Source: Bacillus suaedaesalsae
Lineage (GTDB): Bacteria > Bacillota > Bacilli > Bacillales > SA4
DNA: 64,000 nt
NCBI RefSeq assembly: GCF_016890225.1
Contig: NZ_JAFELM010000043.1
Location: 248,001 to 312,000, forward strand
Reading direction: 5' to 3'
In this document: one piece after another, positions 35,969 to 43,862 of the stretch
Position numbering within the stretch: the first letter of the stretch is position 1
How the letters are laid out: each line of letters opens with the position of its first letter
Notes under the pieces: model-generated
The model's database searches: none
What the model was told of the DNA's origin: nothing
Seen by the model: the letters and a program-made list of their open reading frames with translations, nothing else
Made by a program: the position numbers and the translations under genes

Positions 35969-36595
35969 TTATAACGAGCGAGAAATCCCGACTCTGTACG
36001 CAATGCGACAAATTGGATATAATAAAAAATTTAAAATCACACAAACAAGGACAAACATTGGTGACAACAACGACTCAAACAGTTCGATTGGAATCCATTT
36101 ATATAGTGTTAGCACCATAAGTATGACATTTGGCAACATGCAAAAAAGTACCGTTTTACTTAAAACCCTACTACCTCTTACTCCATAGGTTCTGCCAATT
36201 TCAAAGCCTAGGAAGATCCAAAATAACAAATATCCTCCGATAATAGCAGGTGCATATCCTATGAGCGTATTCCATATCGATTCTACAATCGGATGCTCTG
36301 TTGTGTGATAAGCCAGTGTTACTAAGGAGCCGACTATATAAAACAACGCATTACAGCCGATATAGAATGGAACTACCCAGTTTTTTTGTACCGGTGTATT
36401 ATTTCCATATGCCTTGGCAATTTCCTTTGGCTCTCCAAAACTTACAATCACTTCTTCTTCAGAGCACTCTGACTCTTTTGAAGCATCATAAATATGCATT
36501 TCCCATTCACGAATGATATCTTGCTTATCAACATTATAGGGTAAGTGAGCTTTTAGCTCCTTTAAAAAGTTCTCTTTTGTCATAGGAGTCATCAT
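35969..36595 (-). CDS. HAAS-domain (DUF1700-like) membrane protein
   Basis: A 208-residue protein. The N-terminal 65 residues form the HAAS domain (FLKELKAHLPYN, DIIREWEMHIYDA, VIVSFGEPKEIAKAYG), a helical module nearly always encoded next to PadR regulators. Four spans follow (about 75-95, 108-128, 145-163 and 175-195). It starts one base after the PadR stop, so translation is coupled. It is probably a membrane partner in PadR-controlled signalling. Confidence 0.86.
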   Translation of the reverse strand: MMTPMTKENFLKELKAHLPYNVDKQDIIREWEMHIYDASKESECSEEEVIVSFGEPKEIAKAYGNNTPVQKNWVVPFYIGCNALFYIVGSLVTLAYHTTEHPIVESIWNTLIGYAPAIIGGYLLFWIFLGFEIGRTYGVRGSRVLSKTVLFCMLPNVILMVLTLYKWIPIELFESLLSPMFVLVCVILNFLLYPICRIAYRVGISRSL

Positions 36596-36596
36596 C

Positions 36597-36920
36597 TCAT
36601 CTCCCGATAAAGCCTTGAATCATATTCACGAACGAATTCCACTCTTTTGTTTTATGAGTGAGAATATCACGGCCTTCTTCTGTAATTCGATAATACTTAC
36701 GAGCGGGACCTTTTTCTTGCTCCTGCCAATAGGCCTCTACATAACCTTTTTGCTCAAGCTTATGCAAAGCAGGATACAATGTGCCTTCCTTCACTTGAAG
36801 GACATTGCCACTCTTTTCTTCCATTTCCTTCACAAGCTGGTAACCGTACATTTCCTTTTCATTTAAAAGCTGAAGCAAAATAAGGGACGTACTCCCTTTC
36901 ACTAACTCACGATCAAACAT
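36597..36920 (-). CDS. PadR-family transcriptional regulator
   Basis: A 107-residue winged-helix protein: [49 protein letters not shown] and [17 protein letters not shown] are the PadR hallmarks. It belongs to the short PadR-s1 class, without a large C-terminal domain. It heads the operon PadR-HAAS-DUF4173 and probably represses it; an incomplete repeat of GGTA/TACC lies upstream near 36950-36970. Confidence 0.92.
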   Translation of the reverse strand: MFDRELVKGSTSLILLQLLNEKEMYGYQLVKEMEEKSGNVLQVKEGTLYPALHKLEQKGYVEAYWQEQEKGPARKYYRITEEGRDILTHKTKEWNSFVNMIQGFIGR

Positions 36921-36997
36921 TTATCATCACCTACCTAGAAATATGAGGTACTTAAAAACATCATACCATCCCTTTCCAAAAATGCAAGAAAAAAAAC

Positions 36998-37031
36998 CGG
37001 GTGCCAGGCACCACCCGATTTTTGTCGAATT
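36998..37031. repeat. 31-bp repeat, copy 1 (also terminator of the holin-like gene)
   Basis: The block contains GGTGCCAGGCACC, CACCCGA and TTTGTCGAAT, shared with copies at 39402-39434 and 41590-41620. CGGGTG and CACCCG also form a stem with eight T on the minus strand (36991-36997), so here the repeat works as a terminator right after the minus gene ending at 37033. Confidence 0.8.
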
Positions 37032-37032
37032 A

Positions 37033-37299
37033 TCACTTTTTATCATCTGGTTGTTCGGCTTTAGTTAGTGCATACTTGATTGATGCTACAGTACCGATTC
37101 CGTAAAGGGCATATTGTATTCCCTTCATCATTACATCAAATGAGAATGTACCTGTTTCGAACACTGCAAAAGCATTTCCTAGAATGATGGCTGTAATAGG
37201 GATATATCTGTTGTGAATTCCTGTTGCTTGTCTGATTGCAAATAAAACGACTGCAAGTGCGACATAGGCGGAAAATTCCATTCCAATTAATTGTTCCAA
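37033..37299 (-). CDS. Small holin-like membrane protein
   Basis: An 88-residue protein with three hydrophobic segments (about 9-22, 32-48 and 58-78) and a charged tail KAEQPDDKK. YIPITAIILGNAFAVF recalls phage holins of the A118/phi11 type, but no endolysin or phage gene is adjacent, so this is a weak label. SD GGAGGGGATCAC lies ahead of the start. Confidence 0.55.
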   Translation of the reverse strand: MEQLIGMEFSAYVALAVVLFAIRQATGIHNRYIPITAIILGNAFAVFETGTFSFDVMMKGIQYALYGIGTVASIKYALTKAEQPDDKK

Positions 37300-37359
37300 G
37301 TGATCCCCTCCTTACCTCATCTTATGTTCGTAAAGTGGACGAGATAACTTGGGGGAAAA

Positions 37360-37391
37360 GAAAAAACTATGGCAAGAAGTTTCCATAGTTT
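37360..37391 (-). terminator. Terminator of the DNA alkylation repair gene, overlapping its end
   Basis: AAACTATGG (minus strand 37391-37383) pairs with CCATAGTTT (37372-37364) around a 10-nt loop, then TTTTTC. The first arm overlaps the stop codon at 37390. Confidence 0.8.
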
Positions 37392-38097
37392 AGCAAATAC
37401 ACGTTTTTCTCTTTTGACCTGTCTTTCCTTTGTCATCAATTTTTTGAATATAATCAGCTGCAAGGGGAACTTTACAAGCAGTATTACCAACATCAACATG
37501 TACCTTACCGATGTGAGAAGCTACTTCGACTGCCTCGTCGTGAAGTTCTTGTACATATGCACCAACCCCGATAACAAATCCATTCATCACATACCTCACA
37601 CGATTTCGTTCTTCGTGGACGGTCTGTTTCACTTGTTGCAATAGATTTCTAATTTCCTCAATATCTAACTGATCATCAGGTGTAATGGAAATGTAATTTC
37701 CGTATGTATTCCAGCCAGCTACAGAAACCATTTCTTCAGGAGATTGCATCCATTCTCTCGCAAGCTCTAACGCATAATTACTTTCCGCAGCTACACCTGC
37801 AACGGTATACTCCGCGATCATATACCAGTATGCATTCTTTACCCATTGCTGTAATGTTTCCTTTTCAATTAGTTTCGGATTAACGGAAAGGCCAGCTAAA
37901 TACATCGCATCCGAGTTCCCTGTTTCATAAAGGGCTAAAGCGAGTTCTTGATCCTTTTTTACATGCTTCACTAATTTCTTCAAATCTCCAACTCGAACAC
38001 CAAAAAATGGTTCCTGTGCACCGTGATTCATAAACGTTTTCTTCGTTTGTTCCGTTCCGAGTTGCTCTAGAGTTTGCATGACCTCTTCTAGGTTCAT
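37390..38097 (-). CDS. DNA alkylation repair (AlkD-like) HEAT-repeat protein
   Basis: A 235-residue all-helical protein with AlkD-type HEAT-like repeats: GVRVGDLKKLVKHVKKDQELALALYETGNSDAMYLAGL in the first third, then EWMQSPEEMVSVAGWNTYGNY and a C-terminal basic KTGQKRKTCIC. AlkD removes 3- and 7-methylpurines by DNA wrapping. This subgroup lacks some canonical catalytic residues as far as I can judge, so glycosylase activity is not certain. Confidence 0.8.
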   Translation of the reverse strand: MNLEEVMQTLEQLGTEQTKKTFMNHGAQEPFFGVRVGDLKKLVKHVKKDQELALALYETGNSDAMYLAGLSVNPKLIEKETLQQWVKNAYWYMIAEYTVAGVAAESNYALELAREWMQSPEEMVSVAGWNTYGNYISITPDDQLDIEEIRNLLQQVKQTVHEERNRVRYVMNGFVIGVGAYVQELHDEAVEVASHIGKVHVDVGNTACKVPLAADYIQKIDDKGKTGQKRKTCIC

Positions 38098-38109
38098 ATT
38101 GTCACCTCA

Positions 38110-38307
38110 CTATTTTTCGTTTGTTAATTTATCGAGCTTGTTTTCAATACGATCTAGTCTCTCATCCATGTTTTTTTTCTGTTTTTTCTTACTAATAAAA
38201 AGGTATACTAAAATTGCTATAACCCCTAAGATTATTCCAAGGTTAAATAATTGCCATATAATATCCCCAATATTCAACTCAAAACCGTGTGCTTCTTCCA
38301 CAATCAA
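38110..38307 (-). CDS. DUF4083-like small membrane protein
   Basis: A 65-residue protein with one membrane span (about 18-40, IIWQLFNLGIILGVIAILVYLFI) followed by a charged coiled-coil tail (NMDERLDRIENKLDKLTNEK). This is the DUF4083 layout. It is 12 bases upstream of the AlkD-like gene and probably cotranscribed. Confidence 0.7.
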   Translation of the reverse strand: MIVEEAHGFELNIGDIIWQLFNLGIILGVIAILVYLFISKKKQKKNMDERLDRIENKLDKLTNEK

Positions 38308-38358
38308 ACCTCCATTCCAATACTCGTAATACGATTTATATCAATAATGGTTTCTATT

Positions 38359-39354
38359 CTATTTATATTGACTTTTTAAGTGGATTCCATCTGCTAGATT
38401 TGGATGCTTTAATGCCTCTAACACTACTTGAACATTATACCCAACTTTGAAATCATATAAATCTGCCGGATTTCCTTTATAAGCATGGATCATATGATGA
38501 AAAATTGGTTGTACTTCTACATCATTTGTAGGGATTTCGTAAAGTTCCTCATCAGACCGCTGACCTTTTAACGTTCCCCAGTTTTCTATCATAAGTGTTC
38601 CGTCTGTACCATGTAACACTAATTCTACTCTCTCTATTCCTTCGAAGTTGCTATCTCCATCTAGATGGACAATTAGATTATTATCTAGCTTCATCTTAGC
38701 CCAAACTGATTTCTCACATAACGTTTCATCCTCTGGGTAGGTTACTTCCCCTTCTATATACTCAATTTGTCCAAAGTTCTTTTGAATAAACTGAATCCAA
38801 TGTGCGCCTACTTCGAGTATGTAACCACCTTGCTCACGATTCCCTACCCAGCTATTCTTTTGCCAGGCACGTGGCCACTCGGGAAAATGTAAGTTCAATT
38901 CAATCTTCTCTAATGAACCCATGTAACCATCTTCTAGTAAACTCATCATTTTATGCATCGCACCTTGATAGTTTAAAGGGAAATTCATCATATGTATAAG
39001 GTTCTTGCCACTTGCAGCTTCAAGCATGCTACTTGCTTCCTCTAAAGAATTTGCAAGCGGCTTTTCACAGAGAATATGCTTTCCGGCTGCAATCGCATCT
39101 AACGCTACCTTCTCATGAAACTTAGGAGGAACCGCAATGTAAACAAAATCTAACTCCGGTAAATTAACTAACTCTACATAATTCGTAAACGTACGTTCAA
39201 CCGAATATTCACGAGAAACAGTTTCAGTTAGTTGATGATCCACATCACAAACCGCATAAATCTCAATTTCATCTGTAAATAATGCCTTCATCCCATCCAT
39301 CAACCGCTTACCTATTGCACCAAGTCCAACAACTCCAACCTTAACCTTCGCCAT
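38359..39354 (-). CDS. Gfo/Idh/MocA-family NAD(P)-dependent oxidoreductase
   Basis: A 331-residue dehydrogenase: Rossmann GVVGLGAIGKR at residues 8-18, then VYIAVPPKFHEKVALDAIAAGKHILCEKPLAN with the EKP motif, and the C-terminal substrate domain with GGYILEVGAHWIQFI in the catalytic helix. It likely oxidises or reduces a sugar or inositol derivative; no sugar operon is adjacent to hint at which. The gene is monocistronic. Confidence 0.88.
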   Translation of the reverse strand: MAKVKVGVVGLGAIGKRLMDGMKALFTDEIEIYAVCDVDHQLTETVSREYSVERTFTNYVELVNLPELDFVYIAVPPKFHEKVALDAIAAGKHILCEKPLANSLEEASSMLEAASGKNLIHMMNFPLNYQGAMHKMMSLLEDGYMGSLEKIELNLHFPEWPRAWQKNSWVGNREQGGYILEVGAHWIQFIQKNFGQIEYIEGEVTYPEDETLCEKSVWAKMKLDNNLIVHLDGDSNFEGIERVELVLHGTDGTLMIENWGTLKGQRSDEELYEIPTNDVEVQPIFHHMIHAYKGNPADLYDFKVGYNVQVVLEALKHPNLADGIHLKSQYK

Positions 39355-39401
39355 TTAAAGATCCTCCCTTGTTGTAATCTATTTAAATTGTAAATGATTA
39401 C

Positions 39402-39434
39402 GTGGTGCCAGTCACTACCCGAAATTTGTCGAAT
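39402..39434. repeat. 31-bp repeat, copy 2
   Basis: GGTGCCAGTCACTACCCGA followed by AATTTGTCGAAT. It differs from copy 1 at four to five positions, and the hairpin is weakened. It lies between the oxidoreductase start and the Gly/Tyr-rich gene. Confidence 0.75.
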
Positions 39435-39561
39435 GTGTATAGGCAAATTCCTTATTTCTTGCTAGATTTGTAAAACCGGGTATTTGACCAGTCCAAAAGT
39501 TAGGTAATTACATAGTCTACAGTGTTACTACATTTAATTTGCATTTCAAGGAGGAATTGTG

Positions 39562-39819
39562 ATGGTGAATAGTAGAAGACCTTATGGATATGGATATGGG
39601 CATGGGCGCCCGAGACCAAGACCTTACGGATATGGATATGGGTATGGACGTCCGAGACCAAGACCTTATGGATATGGATACGGATACGGTCCAGGTTACG
39701 GATATGGACCAGGATATGGGTATGGTTATGGTGGACCGTTTGGTGGACCAGTAGGAACTGGACTTCTTGGTTTTGGCTTAGGATTATTAGGTGGAGAGCT
39801 TTTAGACGGACCGTATTAA
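39562..39819 (+). CDS. Gly/Tyr/Arg-rich tandem-repeat protein
   Basis: An 85-residue low-complexity protein. ATG 39562 is 7 nt from AAGGAGG; GTG 39559 is too close. Residues about 7-60 are tandem units of PYGYGYGYGRPRPR type, changing to GPGYGYG units; the tail FGGPVGTGLLGFGLGLLGGELLDGPY is hydrophobic and glycine-rich. Such proteins occur in Bacillus spore coats and surfaces, but nothing here proves that. The nearly identical repeat DNA would allow slippage and length variation. Confidence 0.75.
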   Translation: MVNSRRPYGYGYGHGRPRPRPYGYGYGYGRPRPRPYGYGYGYGPGYGYGPGYGYGYGGPFGGPVGTGLLGFGLGLLGGELLDGPY

Positions 39820-39825
39820 TGGAAA

Positions 39826-39858
39826 AGCTCAGAGTTTATACTCTGAGCTACTCTTTTA
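39826..39858 (+). terminator. Intrinsic terminator of the Gly/Tyr-rich gene
   Basis: Perfect 10-bp stem AGCTCAGAGT (39826-39835) with ACTCTGAGCT (39840-39849), 4-nt loop, then ACTCTTTTA. Confidence 0.85.
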
Positions 39859-39936
39859 TGAGGATACAATGGTTATAGTCTTAAACTTTTTACCAAGAAA
39901 CAGTTTTATTGAAACCATTATAAATAGAACAACATA

Positions 39937-40053
39937 TTAATGTCGTGACTCCGTTATGTCTTCTTCCTCTTCTTTAATTAACTTCTTTTCAGTATGCATC
40001 AATAAAGAAAATACCAGGTAAACAATTAATATGAACAGCTTCAAAACATACAT
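39937..40053 (-). CDS. 38-residue single-span membrane mini-protein
   Basis: ATG 40053 follows AGGAGGTGC. The product has one span (about 4-20, LKLFILIVYLVFSLLM) and a strongly charged tail (KKLIKEEEEDITESRH). The SD-to-ATG gap is short (3 nt), so a TTG start at residue 4 is possible. It follows a two-span membrane protein gene on the same strand. No family recognised. Confidence 0.5.
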   Translation of the reverse strand: MYVLKLFILIVYLVFSLLMHTEKKLIKEEEEDITESRH

Positions 40054-40084
40054 GCACCTCCTGATATTTTCAACTCTTGTTAAT

Positions 40085-40333
40085 TCAGTATGGAACTCCA
40101 TTTATCTTTTTTGATTTTTGTTTCCATATGAGAAGTCCGGATATGATGCCAAAAGGAAACAGTAATATCGTACCTGCCATCACACCGACTGCGAAACCCA
40201 GCGCAGACTGTAATGGAGTATCAAATTCCTTTGGGAGTCCATATAGCAAAATATTAATTAGCTGGATACCAATTGTTAGGACAAATGAGTATAATATTCC
40301 CACTCTACAAACGTATTTCCACTTTCCTTTCAA
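40085..40333 (-). CDS. Hypothetical two-span membrane protein
   Basis: An 82-residue protein with spans at about 10-31 and 44-68 (ALGFAVGVMAGTILLFPFGIISGLLIW) and basic ends, with both termini likely cytoplasmic. SD TAGGAGGGCT precedes ATG. Family not recognised. Confidence 0.6.
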   Translation of the reverse strand: MKGKWKYVCRVGILYSFVLTIGIQLINILLYGLPKEFDTPLQSALGFAVGVMAGTILLFPFGIISGLLIWKQKSKKINGVPY

Positions 40334-40492
40334 GGTATAGCCCTCCTATTAATCTTGGTTTATATTACTTAAATTTTAGCATAAATTTACAATTTGTTAC
40401 TATTGAAATCTCCCTTATTCAGTCATAGTCATCGTCATAAAAAGGAAAACAATGTATAATGAGGTAAAGTCTTTTTGCAGAGGAGTAACATA

Positions 40493-41542
40493 ATGACAAA
40501 TGTAAATGTTGAACAAACCATTCAGTTGATTAAAGAATTAGTTTCGATTCCAAGTCCCTCTGGATATACAAATGAAGTGATTACATATGTAGAGAACTAT
40601 TTCAAGGAACTTAATGTTGTAACAAAGAGAAACCGTAAAGGCGGGTTGATTGCGACTCTTCCCGGTAAGGATGATCGTCAGCATCGTATGCTTACAGCTC
40701 ACGTCGATACGTTAGGTGCGATGGTTAAAGAAGTAAAATCAAATGGTCGACTTAAGCTCGATTTAATCGGTGGCTTTCGTTATAACTCGATCGAAGGTGA
40801 ATACTGTCAAATACATACGTCTTCAGGAAAAGTTGTTACAGGAACAATTTTAATGCGTCAAACATCTGTTCATGTGTATAAGGATGCTGGAAAAGCAGAA
40901 CGAAATCAGGAAAATATGGAAGTTCGTTTAGATGAAGTGGTGAAAAATGCCGACGACATCCGAGCATTAGGTATCGAAGTTGGAGATTTTGTTTCCTTTG
41001 ACCCTAGAGTTCAAGTTCTTCATAACGGATTTATAAAATCTCGTCACCTTGATGATAAAGCGAGTGTAGGAATTCTACTTCAACTAATTAAACAGATAAA
41101 AGAAAATCATGTAGAACTGCCGTATACTACCCATTTCTTGATTTCAAATAATGAGGAAATTGGATACGGTGGAAATTCAAATATTACACCGGAAACAGTA
41201 GAATATTTAGCAGTTGATATGGGTGCTATGGGTGATGGCCAATCGACGGATGAATATACCGTTTCAATTTGTGTGAAAGATGCGAGTGGGCCTTATCACT
41301 ATGAGCTTCGTAAACATTTAACAAAACTAGCTGAGGAAAACGGAATTGGCTATAAACTAGATATCTACCCTTACTACGGGTCAGATGCATCTGCTGCCAT
41401 ACGCTCTGGTCACGATATCGTTCACGGTCTAATTGGCCCTGGCATTGACTCTTCACATGCCTTCGAGCGTACACATAAGGACTCAATCGAAAACACAGCA
41501 AACCTGCTATATCACTACGTACAATCTAAAATGGTTCTATAA
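40493..41542 (+). CDS. M42-family metallopeptidase (YsdC/glutamyl aminopeptidase type)
   Basis: A 349-residue enzyme: LTAHVDTLGAMV (first His/Asp zinc ligands), HLDDKASVG (bridging Asp), NNEEIGYGGNS (catalytic Glu and ligand), AVDMGAMG and DSSHAFERTH. These are the M42 aminopeptidase/endoglucanase-like motifs. Start ATG 40493 has GAGGAGTAAC upstream; a start at 40475 lacks an SD. It probably trims small peptides in the cytosol. Confidence 0.9.
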   Translation: MTNVNVEQTIQLIKELVSIPSPSGYTNEVITYVENYFKELNVVTKRNRKGGLIATLPGKDDRQHRMLTAHVDTLGAMVKEVKSNGRLKLDLIGGFRYNSIEGEYCQIHTSSGKVVTGTILMRQTSVHVYKDAGKAERNQENMEVRLDEVVKNADDIRALGIEVGDFVSFDPRVQVLHNGFIKSRHLDDKASVGILLQLIKQIKENHVELPYTTHFLISNNEEIGYGGNSNITPETVEYLAVDMGAMGDGQSTDEYTVSICVKDASGPYHYELRKHLTKLAEENGIGYKLDIYPYYGSDASAAIRSGHDIVHGLIGPGIDSSHAFERTHKDSIENTANLLYHYVQSKMVL

Positions 41543-41544
41543 TT

Positions 41545-41577
41545 TGAGGTGCTGCTTATGAAGCAGCATCTCTTTTT
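41545..41577 (+). terminator. Intrinsic terminator of the M42 gene
   Basis: GAGGTGCTGCTT pairs with AAGCAGCATCTC (one G-U) around ATG, then TTTTTATT. Confidence 0.88.
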
Positions 41578-41589
41578 ATTTACTCGACA

Positions 41590-41620
41590 AGTGTCAGGCA
41601 CCACCCGAATTTTGTCGAAT
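41590..41620. repeat. 31-bp repeat, copy 3
   Basis: AGTGTCAGGCACCACCCGA followed by ATTTTGTCGAAT; 28 of 31 bases match copy 1. TCGACAA just upstream (41584-41590) and TTGTCGA within the repeat form a flanking inverted repeat. Confidence 0.8.
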
Positions 41621-41660
41621 ACCAAAACTTTACAAAAGGGTTATTGGAGTTTAGAATAAA

Positions 41661-41676
41661 GATTGATTAATCAATC
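41661..41676. promoter_or_regulatory. TetR operator, copy 1
   Basis: Perfect 16-bp palindrome GATTGATTAATCAATC, 18 bases before the tetR start codon at 41694 and overlapping its likely promoter region. Confidence 0.82.
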
Positions 41677-41693
41677 AGTTGTAGGAGGATGTT

Positions 41694-42296
41694 ATGCCCA
41701 TCTCTGAGGATCAGATGACGAAGATGCAAGCGAAACGGAAGAAAATACTTGAACAGGCCATTTTATTGTTTTCAGAACATGGCTACAATGATACAACTAT
41801 TGCAAAGGTTGCGAAGGCTTCTGGTGTTAGCTTTGGAAGTGTTTTTACTTATTTCCCCACAAAGGATGATTTGTTTCATCAAGCTGTAATGGAACCTCTC
41901 GAAGAAATTTCTAAGTTATTATTGGATTTTGATGAAAATGCGTCTAACCCGCTTGAAGAACTTGAAGAAATGGTAACAATGCATATTAAGATCTTTTCAG
42001 AAGTGAATAAATATTTGCGACTTGTTGTTCAAGTCATTGGACAATACACTCGCTTTGAAAATCAGTTTAAAGAGTTAGATCAGTTTCATAATACATTCCG
42101 AGAGAAAATCCAAATACTCGTAAAAAACGGCCAAACAAAAAATCAATTAAAGCAACTAGACACTCACTTTACGGTTACTTCTTACACGTCCCTATTGATT
42201 GGACTTCGTGTCAACCTGGCTGATGAACCAGATGAAGAGTATTGGCTAAAGTTTGTACCGTCTGCTATGCAAATTTTCGGACCAATGGACACATAA
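41694..42296 (+). CDS. TetR/AcrR-family regulator of the adjacent MFS transporter
   Basis: A 200-residue regulator. The HTH occupies about 15-60: KILEQAILLFSEHGYNDTTIAKVAKASGVSFGSVFTYFPTKDDLF, a clear TetR_N domain. The C-terminal ligand domain is divergent. GTAGGAGGATGTT precedes ATG. The same palindrome lies before this gene and before the MFS gene, so it probably represses both and is released by a drug-like ligand. Confidence 0.92.
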   Translation: MPISEDQMTKMQAKRKKILEQAILLFSEHGYNDTTIAKVAKASGVSFGSVFTYFPTKDDLFHQAVMEPLEEISKLLLDFDENASNPLEELEEMVTMHIKIFSEVNKYLRLVVQVIGQYTRFENQFKELDQFHNTFREKIQILVKNGQTKNQLKQLDTHFTVTSYTSLLIGLRVNLADEPDEEYWLKFVPSAMQIFGPMDT

Positions 42297-42326
42297 CTGT
42301 TCTTGGTCATCTTAATGCAATAAAAA

Positions 42327-42344
42327 TGATTGATTAATCAATCA
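42327..42344. promoter_or_regulatory. TetR operator, copy 2
   Basis: TGATTGATTAATCAATCA, an 18-bp perfect palindrome containing the same 16-bp core as copy 1, 37 bases upstream of the MFS gene. Confidence 0.82.
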
Positions 42345-42380
42345 CGGGGTCTGAAAACAATTTAAAAAGGTGGTATTTCT

Positions 42381-43634
42381 ATGAACTTCTTCCAATTTAG
42401 TTCGACCATTCAAATCCGTTTAGGCTTACAATTTCTTATGACACTTGCCAATATGTCTGTTACACCTTTTTTAGTTATCTACTTCTCTACTAAACTCGGT
42501 ACATCTACGACTGCGTTTATGTTTATTGGTGTAATGGTGGCAAGTGTTGTTGGGTCAATGCTCGGTGGTCCTCTATCTGACCGACTTGGACGCAAAACGA
42601 ACATTGTTGTTGCTGAACTTATCGTTACCGTGTGCTTTTTAGCGGCTGCCTATGTGAACTCACCTTGGCAGACCCTTCCCTACGTTACATTTGTCTTGTT
42701 TGTTATCATTCATTTTTTCACTGGCTTAGCAGGTCCATCCTATTCGGCATTAATTATTGATGAAAGTAATCCTGATAATCGAAAAGCGATTTATACGTAT
42801 TCGTATTGGATAGGGAATTTGGCAGTAGCCTTTGGTGGAATGCTTGGGGCATTTTTGTTTAAAGACTACCATTATTACTTATTCATCGGAGTTTCTGTTT
42901 GCTCATTTATCTCCTTGCTTATAACCATCTTCTTCATAAAAGATCGCTATAAAGAATCAATCGACCAAAAAGAATCGCATGAACCACAAGTAAAGGTTTC
43001 TTATAAAGAGGTGTTTAAACATCGTGTATTCGTTACATTTGCTTTTGCTAATTTATTGATTATTTGTGTGGAAGAACAATTAACAAATTACATTGGTATT
43101 AGGTTAACAACGCTAATGGAAGAACCGAAAACAATCGTCTCTTTTCTTTCGTTAAAGGTAGATGGAATGAATATGGTCGGGATACTCAAAACGGAAAATA
43201 CCATCCTAGTCGTAACACTTACATTATTCGTCACATACGTGATGAAAAAATATAAAGATCAAACTGTATTAATTCTAGGGCTATTCCTGTTCTTTAGTGG
43301 GTATACGTATATAAGTTATGGAAGCTCACCCCTCCTGTTAATGGTGGCAATGCTAGTCGCAACATTTGGGGAGTTGCTCCATATCCCGATCAGACAAACT
43401 CTATTAGCGAACATGGTTCCAGATCATGCTAGGGGAACGTATATGGCGATGTTTGGAGTAGCATCATTAATTGGTGCCAGTTTAGCGGGAATTGTGATTT
43501 TAGTTAGTGCATTTTTACCACCGGCTTTGATTTCCTCACTATTTATGGGTATGGGGTTTGTGAGTATGTTTATTTGTTTCCGTATTACGAACGAATCTAC
43601 TAAACCTTTACAAGTAAAAACTGCAACGTTATAA
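42381..43634 (+). CDS. MFS multidrug-efflux-type transporter
   Basis: A 417-residue protein with 12 predicted spans. The conserved loop between spans 2 and 3 is GGPLSDRLGRKTN, the MFS signature, and motif C-like GLAGPSYSALI-type sequence sits in span 5. Residues about 195-245 form the central loop. AAAGGTGG precedes ATG. Pairing with a TetR gene and shared operators suggests drug or metabolite export. Confidence 0.88.
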   Translation: MNFFQFSSTIQIRLGLQFLMTLANMSVTPFLVIYFSTKLGTSTTAFMFIGVMVASVVGSMLGGPLSDRLGRKTNIVVAELIVTVCFLAAAYVNSPWQTLPYVTFVLFVIIHFFTGLAGPSYSALIIDESNPDNRKAIYTYSYWIGNLAVAFGGMLGAFLFKDYHYYLFIGVSVCSFISLLITIFFIKDRYKESIDQKESHEPQVKVSYKEVFKHRVFVTFAFANLLIICVEEQLTNYIGIRLTTLMEEPKTIVSFLSLKVDGMNMVGILKTENTILVVTLTLFVTYVMKKYKDQTVLILGLFLFFSGYTYISYGSSPLLLMVAMLVATFGELLHIPIRQTLLANMVPDHARGTYMAMFGVASLIGASLAGIVILVSAFLPPALISSLFMGMGFVSMFICFRITNESTKPLQVKTATL

Positions 43635-43635
43635 A

Positions 43636-43803
43636 TTAATTTTTATTATCTTTTTCAAAATGAATCCAAAGGTAATATACAACCCAAAATAGTAAAGCTA
43701 AAAGGAGCGAATTATGTTTTTCACCAACAGGAAGAAGTATAATGGATAAAATACCTATAAAAAGAAATGGTGGAAGTAATATCAAATACTTTTTCCAATG
43801 CAT
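43636..43803 (-). CDS. 55-residue two-span membrane mini-protein
   Basis: ATG 43803 has AAAGGGGGCG upstream. The product has two hydrophobic spans (about 6-24, LILLPPFLFIGILSIILL, and 33-47, LLLALLFWVVYYLW) and a charged tail FEKDNKN. It is convergent with the MFS gene, whose stop is 2 bases away. Family not recognised. Confidence 0.6.
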   Translation of the reverse strand: MHWKKYLILLPPFLFIGILSIILLPVGEKHNSLLLALLFWVVYYLWIHFEKDNKN

Positions 43804-43822
43804 AAAACGCCCCCTTTAAATA

Positions 43823-43851
43823 AGCGTGCTATCAACTTCGATATAGCACGC
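43823..43851 (-). terminator. Terminator of the GNAT pair
   Basis: GCGTGCTAT and ATAGCACGC form a 9-bp stem; the minus-strand tail is TTATTTAAA, so it is moderate. Confidence 0.7.
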
Positions 43852-43862
43852 CGTTTAACCTT

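Noticed and set aside
37033-37299. Prophage holin and hence a prophage
   Set aside because: No endolysin, terminase, integrase or tail genes are near; holin-like look is weak and only hydrophobicity-based.
39480-39550. SigK-type promoter for the Gly/Tyr-rich gene
   Set aside because: A CATAGTCTA block is present but the AC -35 element is not at the expected distance.
41661-42344. The GATTGATTAATCAATC palindromes as transposon ends
   Set aside because: They flank a tetR gene and precede both genes at operator positions; no transposase lies between them.
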